A program made the position numbers and the translations under genes. 64,000 bases of DNA from Pseudomonas azotoformans. GTDB taxonomy: Bacteria; Pseudomonadota; Gammaproteobacteria; Pseudomonadales; Pseudomonadaceae. Positions within the stretch are counted from its first letter, which is position 1, and the number at the start of each line of letters is the position of its first letter. The stretch lies in assembly GCF_900103345.1 (NCBI RefSeq), contig NZ_LT629702.1, forward strand, positions 3,906,001-3,970,000, read 5' to 3'. This document shows, one piece after another, positions 56,921 through 64,000 of this stretch. A model generated the notes under the pieces. It did no database searches and was not told the DNA's origin. It saw nothing but the letters and a program-made list of their open reading frames with translations.

Positions 56921-58639
56921 ATGCGCCCACTCGCTCCCCTCGCCCTTGCCCTGTTGCTCACCGCTTGCGGAGACGGCGAATCGCTGTTGCCGCCCGATGC
57001 GCGCCTGCCCGATGGCGGCCGCTACCGGGGCGATGTGGTCGATGGCTTGCTGCAGGGCCAGGGCCGTGTGGACTACCCCAACGGCAGCTGGTACGCCGGG
57101 CAGTTCGACAAGGGCCAGTGGCACGGCCAGGGCGAATGGCATGGCAGCAACGGCGAGGTCTATAAAGGCCGGTTCCAGCAAGGCCTGTTCGATGGCCAGG
57201 GCAGCCTGACCACGGCGGGCAGCCACTATGTCGGTGGTTTCAAGAACGGACGACGCAATGGCGAAGGCACCCTCAAAGAGGGGCAAATGACCTACCGCGG
57301 CGAATTCAAGGACGACCAGTATTCCGGCCTCGGTCGCCTGGAACTGGCGGACGGCAGCCAGTACCAGGGCCAGTTCGCCCACGGCAAACCGAATGGCGAA
57401 GGCCAGCGCAACGACGACAGCGGCAACCAGTTCAGCGGCCACTTCGTCGATGGCCAGCTGGAAGGCAATGGCACCTTCAACAGCGCCGATGGCGACATCT
57501 ATGTTGGCCAGTTCAAGCAGAACCAGCTCAACGGCAAGGGCCGCTACGAGAATGCCGACGGCGACGTGTGGATCGGCCAGTTCAAGGAAGGCGCGCTCAG
57601 CGGCAAGGGCGAGTTGATCGGTGTAGACGGCAGCCACTACGTCGGCCAGTTCGCTGATTGGCGCTTTACCGGCGAAGGCCGCCTGAACCTCACCGATGGC
57701 AGCTTCTATATCGGCGGTTTCGACAGCGACAGCTATCAAGGCAAAGGCACCCTGGTGCTCACCGATGGCACCGTGCAGGCCGGCACCTGGGTCAATGGCA
57801 TGCGCGTACGTGATGCCGACGGCAAACTGCTGCCCGACCCATTGGAAATTGGCGTGCTGGCCCAAGGCCGCCTGCTGGATGCTGCCCTCGCCGCCGTGCC
57901 TGCCTCCACCCCCGCCGTGGAGCTGTACACCCTGGCCGTGGCCGGCGACGGTAAACAAAGTGTGTTCCTGCGCGAAGCCGATTATGTCAGCAACATGCTC
58001 GCCACCCGCTTCGGCGCACGCGGGCAGATTCGCCTGGTCAACCACCGCGATCACATCACCGATCGCCCCCTGGCCACCCGCGAAAGCTTGCGCCGCGCCG
58101 TGCAAACCCTGGCCGAACGCACTGGCCCGGAAGACCTGGTGTTCATCTACATGACCAGCCACGGTACTCACGAACACGAACTGGTGCTGGACCAACCGCG
58201 CATGGAGCTGGCCGACCTGCCAGCCGATGAGCTGGCCGCCGTGCTGGCGCCACTGAAGAACCGCGACAAGATCGTGGTGATTTCGGCCTGCTACTCCGGC
58301 GGCTTCATCCCCGCCTTGAAGGATGAGCACACGCTGATCATGACCGCCTCCCGGGCAGACCGCGTGTCCTTCGGCTGCTCCGAGGAAGCCGACTTCACCT
58401 ACTTCGGCGACGCCCTCTTCGCCCAAGCCCTCAACCAGACCGACGACTTGCAGCAAGCCTTCAAGCTGGCGCAACTGCATGTGGCCGAACGCGAACAGGC
58501 GGACAACTTCGAAGCCTCCGAACCGCAGATCTGGGCCCCGAAGGGTGTGATCGCCCATTGGCAACTATTACGCAAACAGCAGGCACGAAAGGCGCTGGAA
58601 AGCGTCTCAATGGATAGCAAGGAAGCCAAAGGCAACTAA
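56921..58639 (+). CDS. Lipoprotein with MORN repeats fused to a C13 (caspase-like) peptidase
   Basis: A 572-residue protein. MRPLAPLALALLLTACGDG is a lipoprotein signal with cysteine at residue 16, which decides the start at 56921 over 56870. About twelve MORN-type repeats (pattern YxGxFxxGxxxGxGxxxxxDG) fill residues 25-300. The C-terminal third is a C13/legumain-like domain of clan CD with H414 in MTSHGTH and C457 in ISACYSGG, so the catalytic dyad is intact. MORN repeats often bind lipids or proteins. It is probably anchored in the envelope. An NAD(P)-binding protein gene follows 29 bases later. The role is unknown. Confidence 0.87.
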   Translation: MRPLAPLALALLLTACGDGESLLPPDARLPDGGRYRGDVVDGLLQGQGRVDYPNGSWYAGQFDKGQWHGQGEWHGSNGEVYKGRFQQGLFDGQGSLTTAGSHYVGGFKNGRRNGEGTLKEGQMTYRGEFKDDQYSGLGRLELADGSQYQGQFAHGKPNGEGQRNDDSGNQFSGHFVDGQLEGNGTFNSADGDIYVGQFKQNQLNGKGRYENADGDVWIGQFKEGALSGKGELIGVDGSHYVGQFADWRFTGEGRLNLTDGSFYIGGFDSDSYQGKGTLVLTDGTVQAGTWVNGMRVRDADGKLLPDPLEIGVLAQGRLLDAALAAVPASTPAVELYTLAVAGDGKQSVFLREADYVSNMLATRFGARGQIRLVNHRDHITDRPLATRESLRRAVQTLAERTGPEDLVFIYMTSHGTHEHELVLDQPRMELADLPADELAAVLAPLKNRDKIVVISACYSGGFIPALKDEHTLIMTASRADRVSFGCSEEADFTYFGDALFAQALNQTDDLQQAFKLAQLHVAEREQADNFEASEPQIWAPKGVIAHWQLLRKQQARKALESVSMDSKEAKGN

Positions 58640-58668
58640 GCTGTAACGTGTAACAAGGGGGAAACACC

Positions 58669-59310
58669 ATGTACCTGACGCCTCAGCATATCTTGCTCGC
58701 CGGAGCCACAGGCCTTACTGGCGAACACCTGCTCGACCGCCTGCTCAACGAACCCACCGTGACCCGCGTGCTCGCACCCAGCCGCAAGCCGCTGGCCGAA
58801 CACCCTCACCTGGAAAACCCGGTAGGCGACCCGGCGGTGTTCTTGCCGCAACTGAGCGGCCGCGTCGATATCGCTTTCTGCTGCCTGGGCACCACCATCA
58901 AACAAGCCGGCTCCGAAGCCGCCTTTCGCGCGGTTGACCTGGACATGGTCGTGGCCTTCGCCAAGCGCGCGCGGGAAATGGGCGCGCGGCACCTGATCGT
59001 GATCAGCGCAATTGGCGCCGACCCGAAATCCTCGGTGTTCTACAACCGGGTCAAGGGGGAAATGGAGCAAGCCTTGAGGGCGCAGGACTGGCCACAACTG
59101 ACCATCGTGCGGCCATCGTTGTTGCTGGGGGAGCGCTTGGAACCGCGCCTGGCGGAGCAACTGGCCGGGCCGCTGTCGCGATTGATTCCGGGCAAATACC
59201 GTGGCATCGAAGTGTGCGAACTGGCCCGCGCCATGTGGCGCCTGGCGCTGGAAGAACAGGATGGGGTGCGGGTGGTGGAGTCGGACGAGTTGCGCAAGCT
59301 AGGCAAGTAG
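58669..59310 (+). CDS. NAD(P)H-binding oxidoreductase (HTATIP2-like atypical SDR)
   Basis: A 213-residue Rossmann-fold protein with the nucleotide-binding [15 protein letters not shown] near the N-terminus, [39 protein letters not shown] with the SxxxxxxYxxxK-like element and [16 protein letters not shown]. It resembles the atypical short-chain dehydrogenases related to HTATIP2/TIP30, with no defined reaction. It may form an operon with the MORN-peptidase gene upstream. Confidence 0.86.
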   Translation: MYLTPQHILLAGATGLTGEHLLDRLLNEPTVTRVLAPSRKPLAEHPHLENPVGDPAVFLPQLSGRVDIAFCCLGTTIKQAGSEAAFRAVDLDMVVAFAKRAREMGARHLIVISAIGADPKSSVFYNRVKGEMEQALRAQDWPQLTIVRPSLLLGERLEPRLAEQLAGPLSRLIPGKYRGIEVCELARAMWRLALEEQDGVRVVESDELRKLGK

Positions 59311-59333
59311 TTTTGTGGTGAACGGAAGGGCGT

Positions 59334-59400
59334 CATCGCAGGCAAGCCAGCTCCCACATGTGGAATGCGTTCCCTGTGGGAGCCGGGCTTGCCCGCGATG
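59334..59400. repeat. REPIN, family C, heterotypic halves, CCCAC ends inward
   Basis: Left half GCAGGCAAGCCAGCTCCCAC, right half GTGGGAGCCGGGCTTGCCCG. The halves belong to the same two subtypes as the REPIN at 4002-4065 but in the opposite order. It fills the convergent junction of the oxidoreductase and YceK-like genes. Confidence 0.88.
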
Positions 59401-59423
59401 AGGCCAGCACAGCCACTTGTCAT

Positions 59424-59708
59424 TTAAAGACCACCCGTAGCGTTGAAGCCAACCCCAAGTACCGTCAACACCGACAGCGGCAACAACAAGGTATCGAGCA
59501 ACGCACTCGCCGGCAGATCCACCCCAGGATAACCCGGCGCCTCGGCACCAAACCTGTCCTTGGCGCAGCAGCCGCCATTCATTGCATACAAATCCAACCG
59601 CGTGCCGGCATACACCACCGGTGCGCCCGGTTGCGCCGCGTCCAACGTCCGTGCGGTGGCACAGCCCGTCAGTTGCAGCGCCAGCAGGACCAACAGTGCC
59701 TTATTCAT
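59424..59708 (-). CDS. YceK/YidQ-family lipoprotein
   Basis: A 94-residue lipoprotein; [20 protein letters not shown] gives cysteine 16. The family blocks [11 protein letters not shown] and [18 protein letters not shown] follow. It overlaps the end of ubiX by eight bases and is the last gene of mpl-ubiX-yceK. Function unknown; members are small outer-membrane lipoproteins. Confidence 0.88.
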   Translation of the reverse strand: MNKALLVLLALQLTGCATARTLDAAQPGAPVVYAGTRLDLYAMNGGCCAKDRFGAEAPGYPGVDLPASALLDTLLLPLSVLTVLGVGFNATGGL

Positions 59709-60330
59709 CGCTGCTCAAATGGTGCTCGCCCCAACGTGGCAGCATGTCCTGGGGAATGTTCAACAGGTTGAGAATGCGCGCCACCACAAAGTCCACCAGA
59801 TCATCGATGGTCTGCGGCTGGTGATAGAAACCCGGAGAGGCCGGCAGAATGGTCACGCCCATGTTCGACAACTTGAGCATATGCTCCAGGTGAATACTGG
59901 AGTAAGGCGCCTCACGGGGTACCAAGATCAACTGGCGGCGCTCTTTCAAGGTCACGTCCGCCGCCCGTTCGATCAGGTTGTTACAGGCCCCCGTGGCAAT
60001 CGCCGACAAAGTGCCCGTGGAACACGGCACCACCACCATCGCCGCCGGCGCACCGGAGCCGGACGCCACCGGCGACATCCAGTCTTCTTTACCGTAGACC
60101 TTGATCTGCCCCGCCGCCGCACCGGTGTATTCGGTGAGAAATGCCTGCATGGTCTGCACCTTGGGTGGCAGCGCCACGTCGGTCTCGGTGGCCATCACCA
60201 ACTGCGCGGCCTTGGAGATCAGGAAGTGCACCTCGCGGTCTTCACGCACCAGGCAATCGAGCAGGCGAAGACCATAGGGCGCACCGGATGCGCCGGTCAT
60301 CGCCAGGGTGACGCGCTCAGGGCCGCTCAT
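59701..60330 (-). CDS. ubiX: Flavin prenyltransferase UbiX
   Basis: A 209-residue enzyme that prenylates FMN to the cofactor of the UbiD decarboxylase in ubiquinone synthesis. The signatures are [59 protein letters not shown] and the histidine-rich start of [16 protein letters not shown]. Its ATG overlaps the mpl stop (ATGA). Confidence 0.95.
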   Translation of the reverse strand: MSGPERVTLAMTGASGAPYGLRLLDCLVREDREVHFLISKAAQLVMATETDVALPPKVQTMQAFLTEYTGAAAGQIKVYGKEDWMSPVASGSGAPAAMVVVPCSTGTLSAIATGACNNLIERAADVTLKERRQLILVPREAPYSSIHLEHMLKLSNMGVTILPASPGFYHQPQTIDDLVDFVVARILNLLNIPQDMLPRWGEHHLSSDE

Positions 60331-61676
60331 TTCAACGCCTCGGCCAGTTTGCCATGCAGGCCGCCAAAGCCACCGTTGCTCATGACCACCACATGGGTGC
60401 CTGGCTTAGCCTGGTGTTTGACGTGTTCGATGATGTCTTCGATGGAGTCGCAGACGATGGACGGTACGGTGCACAAGGCGGCAATCGCCGGCAGGTCCCA
60501 GCCGAGGTTGGCCGGTGCGTACCAGACCACCTGGTCGGCGTCGTTGACACTTTCCGGCAGGCCGTCGCGGTGCGCGCCAAGCTTCATCGAGTTGGAGCGC
60601 GGCTCGACAATCGCGATGATCGGCGCATCGCCAACCCGCTTGCGCAGCCCATCCAGGGTGGTGGCAATCGCCGTGGGGTGGTGGGCAAAGTCGTCGTAGA
60701 TGGTAATCCCATTCACATCGGCGACTTTTTCCATACGCCGCTTCACACTCTTGAATGCACTCAGCGCGGCAATGCCCATGGACGGCACCACACCTACATG
60801 CCGCGCAGCCGCCAGGGTCACCAAAGCGTTGGCAACGTTATGCTGGCCGGTCATGTCCCACTCGACGATGCCCTGGGCTTCACCTTCGAACAGCACTTCA
60901 AAGCGCGAACCGTCTTCACTGAGTAACTTGACCTGCCACTGCCCGCCCGTGCCGGTGGTTTGCACCGGGGTCCAGCAACCCATCTCGATTACGCGCTGCA
61001 AGGCCGGCTCGGTGGTCGGGTGGATCACCAGGCCTTCGCTGGGAATGGTCCGCACCAAGTGGTGGAACTGGCGCTCGATGGCCGCGAGGTCAGGGAAGAT
61101 GTCGGCGTGATCGAACTCGAGGTTGTTCAAGATCGCGGTGCGTGGGCGGTAGTGAACGAACTTGGAGCGTTTGTCGAAGAACGCGCTGTCGTATTCATCC
61201 GCCTCGATCACGAAGAACGGCGTGTCGCCCAGGCGGGCCGACACCGAGAAGTTCTGCGGCACGCCACCGATCAGGAAACCCGGGCTCATGCCCGCGTGCT
61301 CCAGCACCCAGGCCAGCATGCTACTGGTGGTGGTCTTGCCGTGGGTGCCGGCGACTGCCAATACCCAACGGCCTTGCAATACATGGTCGGCCAGCCACTG
61401 CGGGCCAGACACATAAGGCAAACCTTTATTAAGGACGTATTCGACCGCCGGGTTGCCACGGGACATGGCATTGCCGATCACCACGAGGTCCGGGACCGGG
61501 TCGAATTGCGCCGGGTCGTAGCCTTGGGTCAGCTCGATACCCTGGGCCTCGAGTTGCGTACTCATGGGCGGATAGACGTTGGCGTCGGAGCCGGTGACGT
61601 GATGGCCCAGTTCTTTGGCCAGAACCGCCATCGAGCCCATGAATGTGCCGCAAATACCGAGAATATGAATGTGCAT
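60327..61676 (-). CDS. mpl: UDP-N-acetylmuramate:L-Ala-gamma-D-Glu-mDAP ligase Mpl
   Basis: A 449-residue Mur-ligase-fold enzyme that reattaches the recycled tripeptide to UDP-MurNAc. [19 protein letters not shown] at the N-terminus, the P-loop [16 protein letters not shown] and [19 protein letters not shown] are the Mpl signatures. The start at 61676 is the conserved one; the frame up to 61730 is not family-like. With LdcA and the transglycosylases it forms part of the wall recycling pathway encoded in the window. It heads mpl-ubiX-yceK. Confidence 0.95.
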   Translation of the reverse strand: MHIHILGICGTFMGSMAVLAKELGHHVTGSDANVYPPMSTQLEAQGIELTQGYDPAQFDPVPDLVVIGNAMSRGNPAVEYVLNKGLPYVSGPQWLADHVLQGRWVLAVAGTHGKTTTSSMLAWVLEHAGMSPGFLIGGVPQNFSVSARLGDTPFFVIEADEYDSAFFDKRSKFVHYRPRTAILNNLEFDHADIFPDLAAIERQFHHLVRTIPSEGLVIHPTTEPALQRVIEMGCWTPVQTTGTGGQWQVKLLSEDGSRFEVLFEGEAQGIVEWDMTGQHNVANALVTLAAARHVGVVPSMGIAALSAFKSVKRRMEKVADVNGITIYDDFAHHPTAIATTLDGLRKRVGDAPIIAIVEPRSNSMKLGAHRDGLPESVNDADQVVWYAPANLGWDLPAIAALCTVPSIVCDSIEDIIEHVKHQAKPGTHVVVMSNGGFGGLHGKLAEALK

Positions 61677-61751
61677 AGTCGACCTCGTAAAACATCGAGG
61701 CAGGTTAGCGCAGGGACGGGGAAATCGCACTCTTTAGGTGAGCCGCCCACG

Positions 61752-64000
61752 CTATGCGGCGGCTTGCGTATGCCGTGTCGACACCTGCGTCAGCGCGTCA
61801 CGTATGGCAGCTATTTTTTTCTCAATTGTGTTCAGTCGATCCGCAACGTCCCCGTTGCCTTGACTGACGGAGTCTTCGTGTTTGTACGGCTTGAAGAAAA
61901 CCTCATAAGCCTGTGCAAGATCAATGGTGAGTTCCTCAAGCAACTCCACGAAAGCCTCCAACTGATCGACGGCCTGCAGCGGTTCGCTGGACCATTCCGG
62001 GATGTCCACCACAACACCCGGCATCAATTGCAACAACAACTTACCCAACTCACTGGCGCCCTGCGTTGCAGCGTCGACGCGAGCGCGAAGGGCAGGGTCA
62101 ACGGGTTCAACTGCCGGGCCCAGGTCTGCAACTTCTACGTCGCCGGGGTTAATACCGCCGCCAGGAGCAGCAGGACGCTCATAGTGGTTTTGAAGAGCTT
62201 TTTGCACCTCAATGACAGCTGCCACAATGCCAGCATCGGTCACCGCTTCCATTGCCCAGCGCTTGACCTGACCGACAAAAGCGGAAGCAGAGGACTGGAC
62301 AAAGTCCTTCAATGGCGCACCGTATGGCGTTTGGGTCACAGGGTCGAAGGCATACCATTTTCCGTTGCGCTCCACGGCAACGACGGGAACCGCATCGCTA
62401 TTAGCGCCCAACGGCCTGTAGAGGCCTTCGGCAATCCCGTCTTTGTTGCCTGGTTGGGGAAGATCAAAACTGCGGCCACGCCCGCCAAGACGGCTGATTT
62501 TTTTAAAGCCGGCCTTACCCAGTTTAAATACACCACGGCCCACGTCATAAATACCTGCTAGAGGGTTAAGCGCTTTCACGCCGGCCTTGCCAAAACCCTT
62601 GATGAAATTCAGCGTCGTGCCCAATCCGGCTCTAACACCCTGCTTGACGCCTTGGACCCCGCCTTTTAACCCCGGAATAAAAAAGCCAAACACATCCAGC
62701 ACTAAATTGAAAAAGCCTTCAGCGGGCCTGCCATTAATAAAACTTTCAACCGCACTGTAGAAAGGAATCAGGCTTAAAAAGAACGCCTTGACGGCCTGTG
62801 AACGCGCGCTTTCCCGCTCTTGCTCTGTGCTGCCATTGGCCGTTGCTTTCGCCTCATCCAAACCTCGCGTGAAATAAGCACCGACAGCGACTGACAGTTC
62901 ATCGGTTTTAGACGAAAAAAAAGTCGTCGGCGGGGCGGGATGCTCTCCGGGTATACCGGCCTCCAACGATTTGGAGGGATAGATACGATAGGCGGAAAAG
63001 TCCACCGGGTCGTTTTTCGGCGATGTACTACCGACTGCCTGCCACAGGATAGTAACCGGTGGTGCTTTACCGCCCGGCGAATCAGGCAGCGACATGGAGA
63101 AGTACAAACGAGAGCCTGGAAACTGCAGGCCGGGCCTGGAAGGGTCGGCATCCTTGATGATTCGGCCCTGCGCGGGTGAATACAAATAATGACAAACCTT
63201 CCCATCACGTTCAGCCCTGATAAGTACCGCGCCGCTGCCTATATACGCTTGAATTTTATGATCGGCGCTGACGGGGCCCTGATTGACACCGGGCGTCTGG
63301 AGAGAGAATGTCGTGACCTTGCCGTATTCAATCAGCCGCCGATCTTCGAGCGGGAGCAATGAGAGTTGATACTTAAACTGCGCGGCAAAACCGTCCTTGA
63401 GCCCTTGGATGTATTTGTCGAAGCTTTCATCAAACTGCTGTTTGATATTTGGTAACTTCTGAAAACCCAAATTCACTTTCACGGTATTGAAGTCAGGGTC
63501 GCTGGAGATCCAGAAGTGCTTACCCAGATCACCTGACATGTAAATATCCAGCAGCGAATAGGCTTTTCGGCCGGGCGACCCCGGCGGGACATCCGCCAGC
63601 AGCTTCTGCTCAAAAAAAGCTTCATTTTCGACGCCATACACGCGCCTCAGCTCAACGAGCGCCAACTCTCGCCGGGTTGGCATCGCCGTGGACAGCGCAT
63701 CAACGGAATCAGCCAAGGTTTTATACTGTGCTTGCATGGCCTTCAATGCGCTTTCGACTTCCTCGGGGGTGTACGCATCATCGCTTTTTTCAACAATAAT
63801 GCCGTTGGCAATACCCCAGTCGATAACGGCCGTCATCTGAGCGAGTTGTTGCTGAAGCTTTTCAAGCTCAGAAACAGGCGCTCTCTCATCGAGTTCCATG
63901 ATCTGCGCATAGGTTTTCGCATGCGTTGATCCCGGGTGACTCGCCTCTTGCCGAGCCACCGCTGCACTGAAGGAGGCCCATTGGTGGGAACCATACACCA
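61752..64000 (-). CDS. Large DUF6543/dermonecrotic-toxin-like protein, N-terminus outside window
   Basis: The frame is open at the right edge, so at least 749 residues belong to a longer protein whose N-terminus is not seen. It resembles the large multidomain Pseudomonas proteins annotated as dermonecrotic toxin or DUF6543. Visible features are a helical glutamine-rich part, DVPPGSPGRKAYSLLDIYMS, a low-conserved middle, then a hydrophobic block (AFFLSLIPFYSAVESFINGR, then FFNLVLDVFGFFIPGLKGG) that may cross membranes, and a helical C-terminus. The composition is more AT-rich than the neighbouring genes and the gene is solitary, in line with an accessory locus. Toxicity is inference from family resemblance only. 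Confidence 0.75.
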   Translation of the reverse strand, partial: VYGSHQWASFSAAVARQEASHPGSTHAKTYAQIMELDERAPVSELEKLQQQLAQMTAVIDWGIANGIIVEKSDDAYTPEEVESALKAMQAQYKTLADSVDALSTAMPTRRELALVELRRVYGVENEAFFEQKLLADVPPGSPGRKAYSLLDIYMSGDLGKHFWISSDPDFNTVKVNLGFQKLPNIKQQFDESFDKYIQGLKDGFAAQFKYQLSLLPLEDRRLIEYGKVTTFSLQTPGVNQGPVSADHKIQAYIGSGAVLIRAERDGKVCHYLYSPAQGRIIKDADPSRPGLQFPGSRLYFSMSLPDSPGGKAPPVTILWQAVGSTSPKNDPVDFSAYRIYPSKSLEAGIPGEHPAPPTTFFSSKTDELSVAVGAYFTRGLDEAKATANGSTEQERESARSQAVKAFFLSLIPFYSAVESFINGRPAEGFFNLVLDVFGFFIPGLKGGVQGVKQGVRAGLGTTLNFIKGFGKAGVKALNPLAGIYDVGRGVFKLGKAGFKKISRLGGRGRSFDLPQPGNKDGIAEGLYRPLGANSDAVPVVAVERNGKWYAFDPVTQTPYGAPLKDFVQSSASAFVGQVKRWAMEAVTDAGIVAAVIEVQKALQNHYERPAAPGGGINPGDVEVADLGPAVEPVDPALRARVDAATQGASELGKLLLQLMPGVVVDIPEWSSEPLQAVDQLEAFVELLEELTIDLAQAYEVFFKPYKHEDSVSQGNGDVADRLNTIEKKIAAIRDALTQVSTRHTQAAA

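Overview
The window is a piece of a chromosome of the Pseudomonas fluorescens group. The evidence is a GC-rich, densely packed gene set whose proteins read as typical Pseudomonas orthologues, the Pseudomonas order of the lnt-leuS-lptE-holA and proA-nadD-rsfS-rlmH-mrdA-rodA-mltB-rlpA-dacA-ybeD-lipB-lipA blocks, and thirteen paired REP palindromes (REPINs) of the kinds known from strains such as SBW25. No rRNA, tRNA, insertion sequence, prophage or CRISPR array was seen. The genus call is firm; the species is not determined.

Layout. 1-9.3 kb: end of a flavoprotein gene, RhlE helicase, an EamA exporter divergent from an Lrp-type regulator, a small AT-richer patch (an acyl-carrier-like protein without its serine, then a structured RNA leader in front of a DUF3077/DUF6124-type gene), a DnaQ-like exonuclease, a NYN protein, DUF2076, YciC and an EEP hydrolase. 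9.3-22.2 kb: HrpB helicase, a lipoprotein with FieF, a glycine/proline/glutamine-rich exported protein, a probable structured small RNA, a second Lrp-type regulator, DUF2788, RluE, AMP nucleosidase, an AidB-like acyl-CoA dehydrogenase and a 7TM hybrid histidine kinase. 22.4-32.7 kb: thiD-thiE-hemL, a Sel1 protein, DUF1820, then miaB, phoH-ybeY-corC-lnt and a YdcF protein.

32.8-52.2 kb is the core envelope and replication block: leuS, lptE, holA, arfA and a lytic transglycosylase on the plus strand, LdcA, then twelve minus-strand genes from proA down to lipA that combine proline and NAD synthesis, ribosome factors (RsfS, RlmH), the elongasome (PBP2, RodA), wall trimming (MltB, RlpA, DacA) and lipoate attachment (LipB, LipA). 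Many of these genes overlap by one to a few bases (TGATG, TAATG, ATGA), which suggests translational coupling.

52.3-64 kb: a Mpg DNA glycosylase, a DedA-PAP2 fusion, a Lon N-domain protein, a CidA/CidB-like pair, a MaoC hydratase, a lipoprotein joining about twelve MORN repeats to a caspase-like C13 peptidase, an NAD(P)-binding protein, mpl-ubiX-yceK, and the 3' part of a large DUF6543-type, toxin-like gene running off the right edge.

REP elements fall into three sequence families. They occupy every convergent gene junction that has more than about 35 bases of space, while the other convergent pairs share or nearly share their stop codons. The least explained parts are the RNA leader at 4.56-4.84 kb, the probable small RNA at 14.48-14.75 kb, the serine-less ACP-like protein, the MORN-peptidase lipoprotein and the toxin-like gene.
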